Source of the DNA: Sphingomonas taxi
GTDB lineage: Bacteria > Pseudomonadota > Alphaproteobacteria > Sphingomonadales > Sphingomonadaceae
Direction: 5' to 3'
Assembly: GCA_003243195.1 (NCBI GenBank)
Contig: QFQI01000008.1
Span: 124,001-188,000 of the forward strand
DNA length: 64,000 nt
Shown: positions 8,967 to 17,593 of the stretch, piece after piece
Layout of the letters: every line of letters begins with the position of its first letter
Numbering within the stretch: position 1 is the stretch's first letter
Notes under the pieces: generated by a model
Told to the model about the DNA's origin: nothing
Seen by the model: the letters and a program-made list of their open reading frames with translations, nothing else
Databases searched by the model: none
Program-made: the position numbers and the translations under genes

Positions 8967-9409
8967 CGTCGGGCGCGGCCACGCTGGATGCGGCGGACGA
9001 GCGCCTGTTGCTGCTGCTGCGCGACAATGCGCGCCAGCCGATCGCGCAGCTCGCCAAGGAGCTGGGCGTGTCGCGCGGGCAGCTTTACGCGCGGCTCTCC
9101 CGGCTGGAGGAGGCGGGGGTGGTCGCGGGCTATACCGTCCGGCTTGGCTCGGCCTTCGCGGAAAGCCGCGTGCGTGCGCACATGATGATAAAGGCGCTGC
9201 CGCGTTCGCGCCGCGATGTCGAACAGGCGCTGGCCCGCATCGGACGGGTACAGGCGCTCCACGCGATCAGCGGCGAGTTCGACATCATCGCGATGCTGGA
9301 AAGCGACGACGGCGCGCAGCTCAACGATCTCATCGACGAGATCAGCCTGGTGGACGGGGTGGAAAAGACCATCACGTCGGTCATTCTGGCCACGAAGCTG
9401 GAGCGGTAG
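8963..9409 (+). CDS. AsnC/Lrp-family transcriptional regulator
   Basis: 148 residues. N-terminal winged HTH: LDAADERLLLLLRDNARQPIAQLAKELGVS, with recognition helix around RGQLYARLSRLEEAGVV. C-terminal RAM/AsnC effector domain from about 65 (VRAHMMIKALP, ISGEFDIIAMLE, LIDEISLVDGVEKTITSVILATK). Members bind amino acids and form octamers. The ATGA overlap with the fusion gene means translational coupling, so the regulator probably senses aspartate, arginine or a related amino acid released by that enzyme and controls the divergent receptor/fusion promoter. The effector is inferred. Confidence 0.85.
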   Translation: MTSGAATLDAADERLLLLLRDNARQPIAQLAKELGVSRGQLYARLSRLEEAGVVAGYTVRLGSAFAESRVRAHMMIKALPRSRRDVEQALARIGRVQALHAISGEFDIIAMLESDDGAQLNDLIDEISLVDGVEKTITSVILATKLER

Positions 9410-9478
9410 CACGAACGGGGCGGCCAGGCGCCGCCTTGCGGGGCCGGCTGGCGACCATGACGGGCAAGCGGCGGCCGC

Positions 9479-10534
9479 TTACCCGAACACCACCCCGTCC
9501 ATCAGCTTTCGCGCGGTGCGCAACAGGGCCGCGCCGGTGACGGCACCATCGTCGCCCAGCTCCAGCATGCACGTCATCTCGCCGGTGGGATGTTCGATTG
9601 AGAGCAGCTTGTCCGGCCCTTCGGGCACGTCGGCGACGTCGGCGGCGGGCGAGCCCGCCAGCAGGCAGGCGGTCGCCACGCTCACCGCGCCCAGCACGCC
9701 GATCGTGGCGTGCGCGCGATGCGGGATGAAGCTGCGCACCGTCACCGCGCCACCGCGCGCCGGCGGGGCGACCAGCATCATCTTCGGCACCGACCGCTTG
9801 GTCACGTCGCCCAGGTTCATCAGCGGTCCGGCCTCCAGCCGGATCGCCTCGATCCGCGCCTTCAGGTCGGTCGCCGCGTCGAGCGTCTCGCGATCCTCAT
9901 ATCCGGTGGCGCCGACGTCGGCGGCGCGCAGGACCACGCACGGCATGCCGTTGTCGATCAGCGTGCACGCGACGCCCGCGATTATGTCCATGGCCCGGCC
10001 GGTCGGCAGCAGCGCGCCGCAGCTCGACCCGGCGGTGTCACGAAACGCGAGCGCCACCGGCGCGGCGCTGCCCGGCACGCCGTCGATCCGCGCGTCGCCG
10101 TCGTAGCTGGCGTGCCCGCCGGGCGTGCGCACGGTCGCGACCGCGACCTGGCCGGTATTTTCCATGAAGATCGTGACGCGGGTTTCGTCCCCCGTGGCCG
10201 CGACCAGCCCGCGTTCGATCGCGAACGGCCCGACCCCGGCCAGCATGTTGCCGCAATTCTGCGCATCGGTGACGATCGCCTGGTCGACGAACACCTGAAG
10301 GAAGAGATAGTCGACATCGACGCCCGCGCGCGTCGAGCGCGACACCACGGCCACCTTCGACGTCAGCGGGTCCGCGCCGCCCATCCCGTCGATCTGGCGC
10401 GGATCGGGCGATCCCATCGCGCGCAGCAGGAAGGCGTCGCGCGTCGCGGTATCATCGGGCAGATCGTCGGCGAGAAAGAAGCCGCCCTTCGATGTGCCGC
10501 CGCGCATCCACATGCAGCGCACGCCCTCACTCAT
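9479..10534 (-). CDS. ligU: 4-Oxalomesaconate isomerase/tautomerase (LigU/GalD type, PrpF family)
   Basis: 351 residues starting MSEGVRCMWMRGGTSKGGFF. PrpF-family motifs include MRGGTSKG, DAQNCGNMLAGVGPFA, MPCVVLRAADVGATGYE and IPHRAHATIGVLGAVSVATACLL. LigU and GalD move the double bond of 4-oxalomesaconate to give the substrate of the LigJ hydratase in the protocatechuate 4,5-cleavage and gallate pathways. The ATG at 10532-10534 overlaps the end of the aldolase gene by 8 bp. An open frame extends further upstream but would run through the aldolase gene. Function is well supported by context, since every other step of the pathway is encoded within 7 kb. Confidence 0.85.
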   Translation of the reverse strand: MSEGVRCMWMRGGTSKGGFFLADDLPDDTATRDAFLLRAMGSPDPRQIDGMGGADPLTSKVAVVSRSTRAGVDVDYLFLQVFVDQAIVTDAQNCGNMLAGVGPFAIERGLVAATGDETRVTIFMENTGQVAVATVRTPGGHASYDGDARIDGVPGSAAPVALAFRDTAGSSCGALLPTGRAMDIIAGVACTLIDNGMPCVVLRAADVGATGYEDRETLDAATDLKARIEAIRLEAGPLMNLGDVTKRSVPKMMLVAPPARGGAVTVRSFIPHRAHATIGVLGAVSVATACLLAGSPAADVADVPEGPDKLLSIEHPTGEMTCMLELGDDGAVTGAALLRTARKLMDGVVFG

Positions 10535-11201
10535 AGCGCAGTCCCATCGCGGCGAGCTTGCCGCGCATGTCGTAGATGTCGAGCCCCAGCGTGCCAGCAG
10601 CGAGCCGGGTACGTTTGTCGCCTTCGTTGGCCTCGCGGCGATGGCCCGCCTCCAGCACCGTTTCGGCATGGGCGCGCGGGACGACGCAAACGCCGTCGTC
10701 ATCCGCCACGATCACGTCGCCGGGTGCGATCGCCGCCCCCGCGCATACGATCGGCACATTGACGTCACCCAGCGTCGCCTTGACGGTCCCCTGCGCGAAG
10801 ATCGCCTTCGACCAGACCGGAAAGCCCATGGCGGTGAGGTCGCGCACGTCGCGCACGCCGGCGTCGATCACCAGCCCCCGGCAGCCGCGTGCTATCGCGG
10901 AGGTGGCCAGGAGATCGCCGAAATAGCCGTCCTCGCACGGTGACGTCGGCGCCAGCACCAGGATGTCGCCGTCGTGGAGCTGCTCGATCGCGACATGGAC
11001 CATCCAATTGTCGCCGGGCGGGGCGGAGATGGTCACCGCGCTGCCCGCGATGCGCGCGCCGGGGTAGATCGGTCGCAACCGGCTGGCGAGCAGGCCGGTG
11101 CGCCCCTGCGCCTCGTGGACGGTCGCCACGCCCAGCGCGGCCAATCCGTCGATCACCGCGGCCGGCGCCCGTTCGATGTTGCTTACCACGCGTCCCGCCA
11201 T
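10527..11201 (-). CDS. ligK: 4-Carboxy-4-hydroxy-2-oxoadipate aldolase (RraA fold)
   Basis: 224 residues, close to the usual 225-230 of LigK/ProA aldolases. Diagnostic motifs are the class II pyruvate-aldolase/RraA segment VIDAGVRDVRDLTAMGFPVW (metal and oxaloacetate-binding Asp/Arg) and GDVIVADDDGVCVVPRAHAETVL. It cleaves CHA to pyruvate and oxaloacetate, the last step of protocatechuate 4,5-cleavage. The start MAGRVVSNIERA was chosen because AAGGAG lies 7 nt before it (plus-strand complement at about 11209-11214). It is the first gene of a two-gene operon with ligU and is divergent from the LysR gene, with 98 bp between them. Confidence 0.9.
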   Translation of the reverse strand: MAGRVVSNIERAPAAVIDGLAALGVATVHEAQGRTGLLASRLRPIYPGARIAGSAVTISAPPGDNWMVHVAIEQLHDGDILVLAPTSPCEDGYFGDLLATSAIARGCRGLVIDAGVRDVRDLTAMGFPVWSKAIFAQGTVKATLGDVNVPIVCAGAAIAPGDVIVADDDGVCVVPRAHAETVLEAGHRREANEGDKRTRLAAGTLGLDIYDMRGKLAAMGLRYE

Positions 11202-11299
11202 CGTCACTCTCCTTGGTGTCGCCGTGGTCGAACCGCGCGCGTCGCGAGGCAAGTTCGAACACCTGCCATTCGATAAGTTTTTGCTATACGATTGTCATC

Positions 11300-12478
11300 A
11301 TGACGGTTGGACCCTATGACCTGAACCTGCGTCACCTGCGTGCCGTGCCGCTGATCGCGCGGCGCGGCAGCATGGTGGCGGCGGCGGAGGCGGCGGGCAT
11401 TTCGCAGCCGGCGTTGACCCAGGGGCTGGCCAAGCTCGAACGGCTGCTGGGCGCGGGCCTGTTCGACCGCGGCGCCGAGGGCATGACGCCGACCGCCGCC
11501 GGCGCCGCGATGGTGGCGCGGATCGACGCGGCGGTGGCGCATCTGGCGCGCGGCGCGCGATCGTCGCGGCGCTTCGCACGGCCCGAACGGCTGATGACGG
11601 CGACGCAGTTGCGCAGCTTCCTCGCGCTGGTCGATGCCGGCTCGTTCACCGATGCGGCGCGGGCCACCGGCTGGTCGCAGCCATCGATCCACCGCGCGGT
11701 GCGTGAACTGGAGCAGGTGTTCGCCGAGCCGCTGCTGGCGCGTCGCGGCCGGGGCGTCACGCTGACCGAGGCGGGCGCGCGCATGGCGCGCGCCGCCCGG
11801 CTCGCCGCCGCCGAACTCGCCGCGGGTATCGTCGAGGTGCAGCCCGGTGCCGCCGCGCGCGGCCGGCTGGTGATCGGCGCGATGCCGCTGGCGCGCGCGC
11901 GCCTGCTGCCCGCCGTCATCGCGCGGATCATGCGCGAGGCGCCCCATGCCACGATCGAGGTGATCGAGGGATCGTGGCGCGAACTGGTCGAGCCGCTGCG
12001 CGACGGCGTGGTCGACGTGCTGCGGGCGCAGGAGCCGCCCGGGTTGGTCCAGACGGCATTGTTCGACGATCGGCTGGCGGTGATCGCGCGCGCCGGTCAT
12101 CCGCTGGCGCATGGCGCGGCCGATATCGCGGCGCTGATGCCCTATCCGTGGATCGTCGGTGCGCCGGGATCGCCGCTGCGCGCGCAATGGGAGGCGCTGT
12201 TCGCCGGGGCCGATCGCCCAGCGGCGCCGATCCTGTGCGGATCGGTGATGACGATCCGCGGCATCCTGCTCGACAGCGACGGCCTGACGCTGTTGTCGCC
12301 GGATCAGGTGGCAGTGGAGATCGACGCCGGGCTGCTGACGACCATCCCGCTGCCGCACGACGCCATGGTCCGCACGATCGGCGTCACCGTGCGCGAGGAC
12401 TGGCGGCCAACCGCGTTGCAGACGCGCTTCCTGCAACTGCTGGAGCAGGCGAATGGACGGCACGAATCGGAAAAATGA
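11300..12478 (+). CDS. LysR-family regulator with two N-terminal HTH domains
   Basis: 392 residues, longer than the usual 300-330. Residues about 7-65 form one LysR HTH (LRHLRAVPLIARRGSMVAAAEAAGISQPALTQGLAKLERLL). Residues about 96-155 form a second complete one (TATQLRSFLALVDAGSFTDAARATGWSQPSIHRAVRELEQVF). The effector-binding domain follows (GRLVIGAMPLARARLLPAVIARI ... HPLAHG). It sits between divergent ligK-ligU and the ligJ/ligI/ligA/ligB/ligC operon, so it is the likely protocatechuate-pathway activator (LigR role) responding to protocatechuate or an intermediate. The start ATG is at 11300; the open frame extends upstream but through the ligK promoter. Confidence 0.85.
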   Translation: MTVGPYDLNLRHLRAVPLIARRGSMVAAAEAAGISQPALTQGLAKLERLLGAGLFDRGAEGMTPTAAGAAMVARIDAAVAHLARGARSSRRFARPERLMTATQLRSFLALVDAGSFTDAARATGWSQPSIHRAVRELEQVFAEPLLARRGRGVTLTEAGARMARAARLAAAELAAGIVEVQPGAAARGRLVIGAMPLARARLLPAVIARIMREAPHATIEVIEGSWRELVEPLRDGVVDVLRAQEPPGLVQTALFDDRLAVIARAGHPLAHGAADIAALMPYPWIVGAPGSPLRAQWEALFAGADRPAAPILCGSVMTIRGILLDSDGLTLLSPDQVAVEIDAGLLTTIPLPHDAMVRTIGVTVREDWRPTALQTRFLQLLEQANGRHESEK

Positions 12479-12536
12479 ATAGCTCCGTGTTGATTTGCAT
12501 TGGCGCCGGCACGGTGATGGCCCGCATGTTCGGGCG

Positions 12537-13418
12537 ATGGAGAGGCAACTGGCCCTGATCGGTTTCGGCGAGGCAGCCCGCGCATTCGCGCCCGGACTGC
12601 ATGCCGGGCTGCGGGCGTTCGATCGGAAGACCGATGTCGACGCCTTCGCCGCCGCGAAGCGCGCGGAGATGGCGGCGGCGGGGGTCGCCGGTGCGGCGAG
12701 TGCAGAGGCCGCGCTGGCGGGGGTGGAAGCGGCGCTGTCGCTCGTCACCGCGGACCAGGCGCTGACGGCGGCGCGCGCCTGTGGCGGGTTGCCGCGCCAT
12801 GCCTTCTGGTTCGACATGAACAGCGTCGCGCCCGATACCAAGCGCGCCGCCGGGCTGGCGGTGTCGGCGGCGGGCGGGCGCTATGTCGATGTCGCGGTGA
12901 TGGCGCCGGTGCTGCCGCGACGCACGGCGGTGCCGCTGCTGGTCAGCGGCCCGCACGCGATGGCGGGTGCCGATTTTCTGCGTGCGCTGGGCTTTGCCGA
13001 TGTCACCGTGTCCGGCGCGGCGATCGGCGATGCCGCGGCGATCAAGATGATCCGTTCGGTGATGATCAAGGGGATCGAGGCGCTGAGCGCGGAATGTATC
13101 CTCGCCGCCGATGCCGCCGGGGTCCGCGACGCGGTGATCGCCTCGCTCGACGCAAGCTGGCCCGGCGCCGACTGGGGCACGCGCTTCGACTACAACCTCG
13201 ATCGCGCGATGGTCCACGGCGAACGCCGCGCCGCCGAGATGGACGAGGTGGTCGTCACGCTCGACGCGCTCGGCACGGGCGCGGACATGAGCCGCGCCGC
13301 CGCCGCGCGGCAGCGCGCGCTCGGCACGCTGGCGGTCACGCCGCCCGACGGACTCGACGCCAAATTGCATGTCCTCGCCCCGCTCGTGCGGGCGCCTGTC
13401 AGGGAAGATGCCGCATGA
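12537..13418 (+). CDS. NAD(P)-binding beta-hydroxyacid-dehydrogenase-like protein (DUF1932 type) in the lig operon
   Basis: 293 residues. Rossmann motif at residues 5-12 (LIGFGEAARAF), then WFDMNSVAPDTKRAAG, AVMAPVLPRRTAVPLLVSGP and a helical C-terminal part with GDAAAIKMIRSVMIKGIEALSAE, as in 6-phosphogluconate-dehydrogenase-like proteins with a DUF1932 C-terminus. It is the first gene of the plus-strand lig operon and its stop overlaps ligJ by 4 bp, so it is expressed with the pathway. No step of the textbook pathway needs it. It may reduce or oxidise a keto/hydroxy tricarboxylic side product such as an open or tautomeric form of OMA/CHA. Reaction unknown. Confidence 0.75.
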   Translation: MERQLALIGFGEAARAFAPGLHAGLRAFDRKTDVDAFAAAKRAEMAAAGVAGAASAEAALAGVEAALSLVTADQALTAARACGGLPRHAFWFDMNSVAPDTKRAAGLAVSAAGGRYVDVAVMAPVLPRRTAVPLLVSGPHAMAGADFLRALGFADVTVSGAAIGDAAAIKMIRSVMIKGIEALSAECILAADAAGVRDAVIASLDASWPGADWGTRFDYNLDRAMVHGERRAAEMDEVVVTLDALGTGADMSRAAAARQRALGTLAVTPPDGLDAKLHVLAPLVRAPVREDAA

Positions 13419-14440
13419 CGCTCGTCATCGATTGCCACGGCCATTACACCACCGCGCCGGCCGCGCACGGCGAATGGCGGGAGGCGCAGAAGGTCGCGTT
13501 CCGGGCGGGGGAGGCCGCGCCGCCATACCCCGTCATCTCCGACGAGGCGATCCGCGAGACGCTGGAGGCGAACCAGTTGCGGCTGTTGCGGGAACGCGGC
13601 GCCGACATGACGCTGTTCTCCCCGCGCGCCTCGGCCATGGCGCCGCATGTCGGGGACGAGGGCGTGTCGACCGCCTGGGCGCGCGCCAACAACGACCTCA
13701 TCGCGCGTTGCGTGGCGTTGTATCCGGACGTCTTCGCCGGGGTCTGCATGCTGCCGCAAAGCCCGAAGGCGGACATGGCGGGGTCGATCGCCGAGCTGCG
13801 CCGCTGCGTCCTTGAACTCGGGTTCGTGGGCTGCAACCTCAACCCCGATCCCGGCGGCGGCCATTTCGCGCATCCGCCGCTGACCGACCGCTACTGGTAT
13901 CCCTTCTACGAGGCGATGGTCGAGCTGGACGTGCCGGCGATGATCCACGTCTCGGGAAGCTGCAATCCCGCGATGCACGCCACCGGCGCCTATTATATCG
14001 CCGCCGACACGATCGCGTTCATGCAGTTGCTGGAGGGCGACCTGTTCGCCGATTTCCCGACGCTGCGCTTCATCATCCCGCACGGCGGCGGCGCGGTCCC
14101 CTATCACTGGGGGCGCTATCGCGGCCTGGCCGACATGCTGAAGAAGCCGGCGCTCGACGGCCATCTGATGAACAACCTGTTCTTCGACACCTGCGTCTAC
14201 CACCAGCCCGGCATCAACCTGCTGGCCGACGTGATCGCGAACAAGAACATCCTGTTCGGCAGCGAGATGGTCGGCGCGGTCCGCGGGATCGATCCGGAGA
14301 CGGGCCATTATTTCGACGATACGCGGCGCTATGTCGATGCGCTGGACATCACCGATGCCGAACGGCACGCGATCTTCGAGGGGAATGCCCGCCGGGTCTT
14401 TCCCCGGCTCGACGCCCGGCTGAAGGCGGCGGGGAAATGA
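13415..14440 (+). CDS. ligJ: 4-Oxalomesaconate hydratase
   Basis: 341 residues of the amidohydrolase superfamily. Metal-site motifs are DCHGHY near the N-terminus, MIHVSGSCNP, FIIPHGGGAVPYHWGRYRG and LFGSEMVGAVRGIDPETGHYFDDTRRYVD. LigJ hydrates the isomerised oxalomesaconate to 4-carboxy-4-hydroxy-2-oxoadipate, the substrate of LigK. ATGA overlaps join it to the DUF1932-type gene before it and ligI after it. Length and motifs are normal for the family. Confidence 0.92.
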   Translation: MTLVIDCHGHYTTAPAAHGEWREAQKVAFRAGEAAPPYPVISDEAIRETLEANQLRLLRERGADMTLFSPRASAMAPHVGDEGVSTAWARANNDLIARCVALYPDVFAGVCMLPQSPKADMAGSIAELRRCVLELGFVGCNLNPDPGGGHFAHPPLTDRYWYPFYEAMVELDVPAMIHVSGSCNPAMHATGAYYIAADTIAFMQLLEGDLFADFPTLRFIIPHGGGAVPYHWGRYRGLADMLKKPALDGHLMNNLFFDTCVYHQPGINLLADVIANKNILFGSEMVGAVRGIDPETGHYFDDTRRYVDALDITDAERHAIFEGNARRVFPRLDARLKAAGK

Positions 14441-15345
14441 GCGGCGGCTTCACCATGGATGCCGACTGGCTGCCGTTCCACCCCGCACCGACGAAGCCGG
14501 CGTTCACGCCGCCGCCCGGCGCGGTGGACGCGCATTGCCATGTGTTCGGTCCGGGCGACCTCTTTCCCTACGCGGCGGAGCGCAAATACACGCCGTGCGA
14601 CGCGTCCGCCGATCAACTGTTCGCGCTGCGCGACCTGCTGGGCTTCTCGCGCAACGTCGTCGTGCAGGCGACGTGTCACGGCACCGACAATCGCGCGATG
14701 GTCGATGCGCTCACCCGATCGGGCGGCACGGCGCGCGGGGTGGCGACGGTCGGCGCGGGCGTGTCCGACGACGAACTGGCGACGATGCATGCCGCGGGGG
14801 TGCGCGGCGTCCGCTTCAACTATGTGAAGCGCCTAGTCGATCCCAAGCCGGACGCCTATTACCACGGCATCATCGAACGGATCGCGGCGTTCGGCTGGCA
14901 CATCGTCGTCTATTTCGAGGCCGCCGATCTGGCCGAGAAATGGAATTTCTTCACCACCCTGCCGACGGTCGTGGTGGTCGATCACATGGGCCGTCCGGAC
15001 GTGACGCAATCGCCCGACGGGCCGGAATTCGCGCGCTTCCTGCGCTTCATGGAGCGCGACAACGTCTGGTCGAAAGTGACCTGCCCGGAACGCCTGTCGA
15101 AATCGGGTCCGCCGACCTACGACGATTTCGTCCCCTTCGCCCGCGCCGTCGTCGAACGCTTCCCGGATCGCGTGCTGTGGGGCACCGACTGGCCGCATCC
15201 CAACCTGAACATGGTCGGCCACATGCCGGACGACGGCTGGCTGGTCGACATGATCCCGCGCATCGCGCCGACCGCCAGCCTGCAGCGCAGGCTGCTGGTC
15301 GACAATCCGATGCGACTCTACTGGCCGGAGGAGGCGCGCGCATGA
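14437..15345 (+). CDS. ligI: 2-Pyrone-4,6-dicarboxylate lactonase
   Basis: 302 residues, amidohydrolase superfamily without a tightly bound metal in known LigI. Motifs: GAVDAHCHVFGPGDLFPYA, VVQATCHGTDNRAMVDAL, VRGVRFNYVKRLVDP, VVDHMGRPDV, SKVTCPERLSKSGPPTYDD and VLWGTDWPHPNL, which carries the catalytic Asp. It hydrolyses PDC to oxalomesaconate. Translationally coupled to ligJ and ligA by 4-bp overlaps. Confidence 0.94.
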   Translation: MSGGFTMDADWLPFHPAPTKPAFTPPPGAVDAHCHVFGPGDLFPYAAERKYTPCDASADQLFALRDLLGFSRNVVVQATCHGTDNRAMVDALTRSGGTARGVATVGAGVSDDELATMHAAGVRGVRFNYVKRLVDPKPDAYYHGIIERIAAFGWHIVVYFEAADLAEKWNFFTTLPTVVVVDHMGRPDVTQSPDGPEFARFLRFMERDNVWSKVTCPERLSKSGPPTYDDFVPFARAVVERFPDRVLWGTDWPHPNLNMVGHMPDDGWLVDMIPRIAPTASLQRRLLVDNPMRLYWPEEARA

Positions 15346-15752
15346 CCGAACCAAGGGATATCCACGCCTATCTGGCGGAATTCGACGACATCCCCGGCAC
15401 GCGCGTCTACACCGCGAAGCGCGCGCGCGCCGGCTATCACATGAACCAGTTCGCGATGAGCCTGATGAAGCCGGAAAACCGCGAGCGGTTCAAGGCGGAC
15501 GAGCGCGCCTATCTCGACGAATGGAAGCTGACCGAGGCGCAGAAGCAGGCGATCCTCGATCGCGACTACAACCGCTGCCTCGACCTTGGCGGCAACATCT
15601 ATTTTCTCGCCAAGGTCTTCTCGACCGACGGAAAGAGCTTCCTGCAGGCGGTCGGCACGATGACCGGCATGAGCGCCGAGGATTATCAGGCAATGATGGT
15701 CGCCGGTGGCCGCTCGCCCGAGGGGCTTCGCAGCATCAAGGGGGGCAATTGA
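15342..15752 (+). CDS. ligA: Protocatechuate 4,5-dioxygenase alpha subunit
   Basis: 136 residues, the helical small subunit of the class III extradiol dioxygenase. Recognisable stretches are DIPGTRVYTAKRARAGYHMNQF, FKADERAYLDEW and NRCLDLGGNIYFLAKVFSTDG. It forms a lid over the active site of LigB. Its TGA overlaps the ligB ATG by one base (TGATG), so the subunits are made in stoichiometric coupling. Confidence 0.95.
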   Translation: MTEPRDIHAYLAEFDDIPGTRVYTAKRARAGYHMNQFAMSLMKPENRERFKADERAYLDEWKLTEAQKQAILDRDYNRCLDLGGNIYFLAKVFSTDGKSFLQAVGTMTGMSAEDYQAMMVAGGRSPEGLRSIKGGN

Positions 15753-16624
15753 TGGCACGGATCACGGCAGGCATCGCCACCAGCCACATTCCCGCGGTCG
15801 GCGCCGCGATCGACAATGGACGGACGGCCGATCCCTATTGGGCGCCGGTGTTCGCCGGATATGACTGGGCGAAGGCGTTCGCGCGCGAGGAACGGCCCGA
15901 TGTCGTCATCCTGGTCTATAACGACCATGCCTCCGCCTTCGACATGAAGATCATTCCGACCTTCGCGATCGGCTGCGGCGAGACGTTCGGGATCGCCGAC
16001 GAAGGCTGGGGGCCGCGCCCGGTGCCGGAGGTCGAGGGGCATCCCGATCTGGCATGGCACATCGCGCAGAGCCTGATCCTCGACGAATTCGACATGACGA
16101 TCATCAACGAGATGGATGTCGATCACGGGCTGACCGTGCCGCTGTCGCTGATGTTCGGCCAGCCCGACGTCTGGCCGGTGCGCGTGATTCCGCTGGCGGT
16201 GAACGTCGTCACCTATCCGCCGCCCTCGGGCAACCGCTGCTGGCTGCTCGGCGAGGCGATCGCGCGCGCGGTGGAGAGCTTCGATGAGGATCTGAACGTG
16301 CAGATCTGGGGCACGGGCGGCATGAGCCACCAGCTTCAGGGACCGCGCGCGGGCCTCATCAACAAGCCGTGGGACACCGCCTTCCTCGACCGACTGACGA
16401 CCGACCCCGACGCGCTGCGCCACATGCCGCACATCGATTATCTGCGCGAGGCGGGCAGCGAGGGCATCGAACTGGTGATGTGGCTCATCATGCGCGGGGC
16501 GCTGGGCGCGCGCGCGACCGAGCTGCACCGTTTCTACCACGTGCCGGCCAGCAACACCGCGGTCGGCCATATCGTGCTGCGCCCCGACGCGGCATCATCG
16601 GATACCATGGAGTTGACCGCATGA
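15752..16624 (+). CDS. ligB: Protocatechuate 4,5-dioxygenase beta (catalytic) subunit
   Basis: 290 residues. Fe(II) site residues visible are His12 (ITAGIATSHIPAVG) and His59 (VILVYNDHASAF); the ligand Glu is expected in the C-terminal third. MDVDHGLTVPLSLMFG and WGTGGMSHQLQG are typical of LigB. With LigA it opens the protocatechuate ring between C4 and C5 to give 4-carboxy-2-hydroxymuconate-6-semialdehyde. It lies directly before ligC with a 4-bp overlap. Confidence 0.95.
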   Translation: MARITAGIATSHIPAVGAAIDNGRTADPYWAPVFAGYDWAKAFAREERPDVVILVYNDHASAFDMKIIPTFAIGCGETFGIADEGWGPRPVPEVEGHPDLAWHIAQSLILDEFDMTIINEMDVDHGLTVPLSLMFGQPDVWPVRVIPLAVNVVTYPPPSGNRCWLLGEAIARAVESFDEDLNVQIWGTGGMSHQLQGPRAGLINKPWDTAFLDRLTTDPDALRHMPHIDYLREAGSEGIELVMWLIMRGALGARATELHRFYHVPASNTAVGHIVLRPDAASSDTMELTA

Positions 16625-17565
16625 AGATCGCCCTTGCCGGTGCCGGCGCCTTCGGGGAAAAGCATCTCGACGGCCTGAAGAACATCGACGGTGTCGAGGT
16701 GGTCAGCCTGGTCGGACGCGAGATCGCGCCGACGCGCGCGGTGGCGGAGAAATACGGCATCGCGCACGCCTGCACCGACCTTGCCGAAAGCCTTGCGCTG
16801 CCGGATGTCGATGCGGTGATCCTGTGCACGCCGACGCAGATGCACGCGCGCCAGGCGATCCAGTGCATGGACGCGGGCAAGCATGTCGAGGTGGAAATCC
16901 CGCTTGCCGACAGTTGGGCCGACAGCGAAGCGGTGCTGCGCAAGCAGCAGGAGACCGGCCTCGTCTGCATGGTCGGCCATACCCGGCGCTTCAATCCCAG
17001 TCACCAGTTCGTCCACAACCGGATCGCCGCGGGCGAATTCAACGTCCAGCAGATGGACGTGCAGACCTATTTCTTCCGCCGGAGCAACATCAACGCCAAG
17101 GGCGAGCCGCGGAGCTGGACTGACCATCTGCTGTGGCATCACGCCGCCCATACCGTGGACCTGTTCGCCTATCAGGCGGGGCCGATCGTCGCAGCGCACG
17201 CGCTGGAAGGTCCGGTGCATCCGGAACTGGGCATCGCGATGGACATGTCGATCCAGTTGAAGGCCGAAAGCGGCGCGATCTGCACCCTGTCGCTCAGCTT
17301 CAACAATGACGGGCCGCTCGGCACCTTCTTCCGCTATATCGGGGACACCGCGACCTATATCGCGCGCTACGACGATCTGCTGACCGGCAAGGAGGAGAAG
17401 GTCGACCTCGCCGGCGTGGCGGTGTCGAACAACGGCATCGAGCTTCAGGACCGCGAGTTCATCGCCGCGATCCGTGAAGGCCGCGAACCCAACAGCTCGG
17501 TGGCGCAGGTGTTGCCCTGCTACCGGGTGCTTGGCGACCTCGAACGCCAGTTGTCGGGGCAGTGA
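16621..17565 (+). CDS. ligC: 4-Carboxy-2-hydroxymuconate-6-semialdehyde dehydrogenase
   Basis: 314 residues of the Gfo/Idh/MocA oxidoreductase family. N-terminal NADP-binding motif IALAGAGAFGEKHLDGL, then VILCTPTQMHARQAIQCMDAGKHVEVEIPLADSW and the catalytic-domain segment SWTDHLLWHHAAHTVDLFAY. It oxidises the cyclic hemiacetal form of the ring-cleavage product to PDC, using NADP. Overlaps ligB by 4 bp. Confidence 0.94.
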   Translation: MKIALAGAGAFGEKHLDGLKNIDGVEVVSLVGREIAPTRAVAEKYGIAHACTDLAESLALPDVDAVILCTPTQMHARQAIQCMDAGKHVEVEIPLADSWADSEAVLRKQQETGLVCMVGHTRRFNPSHQFVHNRIAAGEFNVQQMDVQTYFFRRSNINAKGEPRSWTDHLLWHHAAHTVDLFAYQAGPIVAAHALEGPVHPELGIAMDMSIQLKAESGAICTLSLSFNNDGPLGTFFRYIGDTATYIARYDDLLTGKEEKVDLAGVAVSNNGIELQDREFIAAIREGREPNSSVAQVLPCYRVLGDLERQLSGQ

Positions 17566-17593
17566 TGCCGCGCGGCGCGTCGGAAGCGGCGGC

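Noticed and set aside
9462..9484. Inverted repeat at the ligU stop codon as a terminator
   Set aside because: The stem is short (AAGCGGC/GCCGCTT) with an almost absent loop and overlaps the stop codon; too weak to call.
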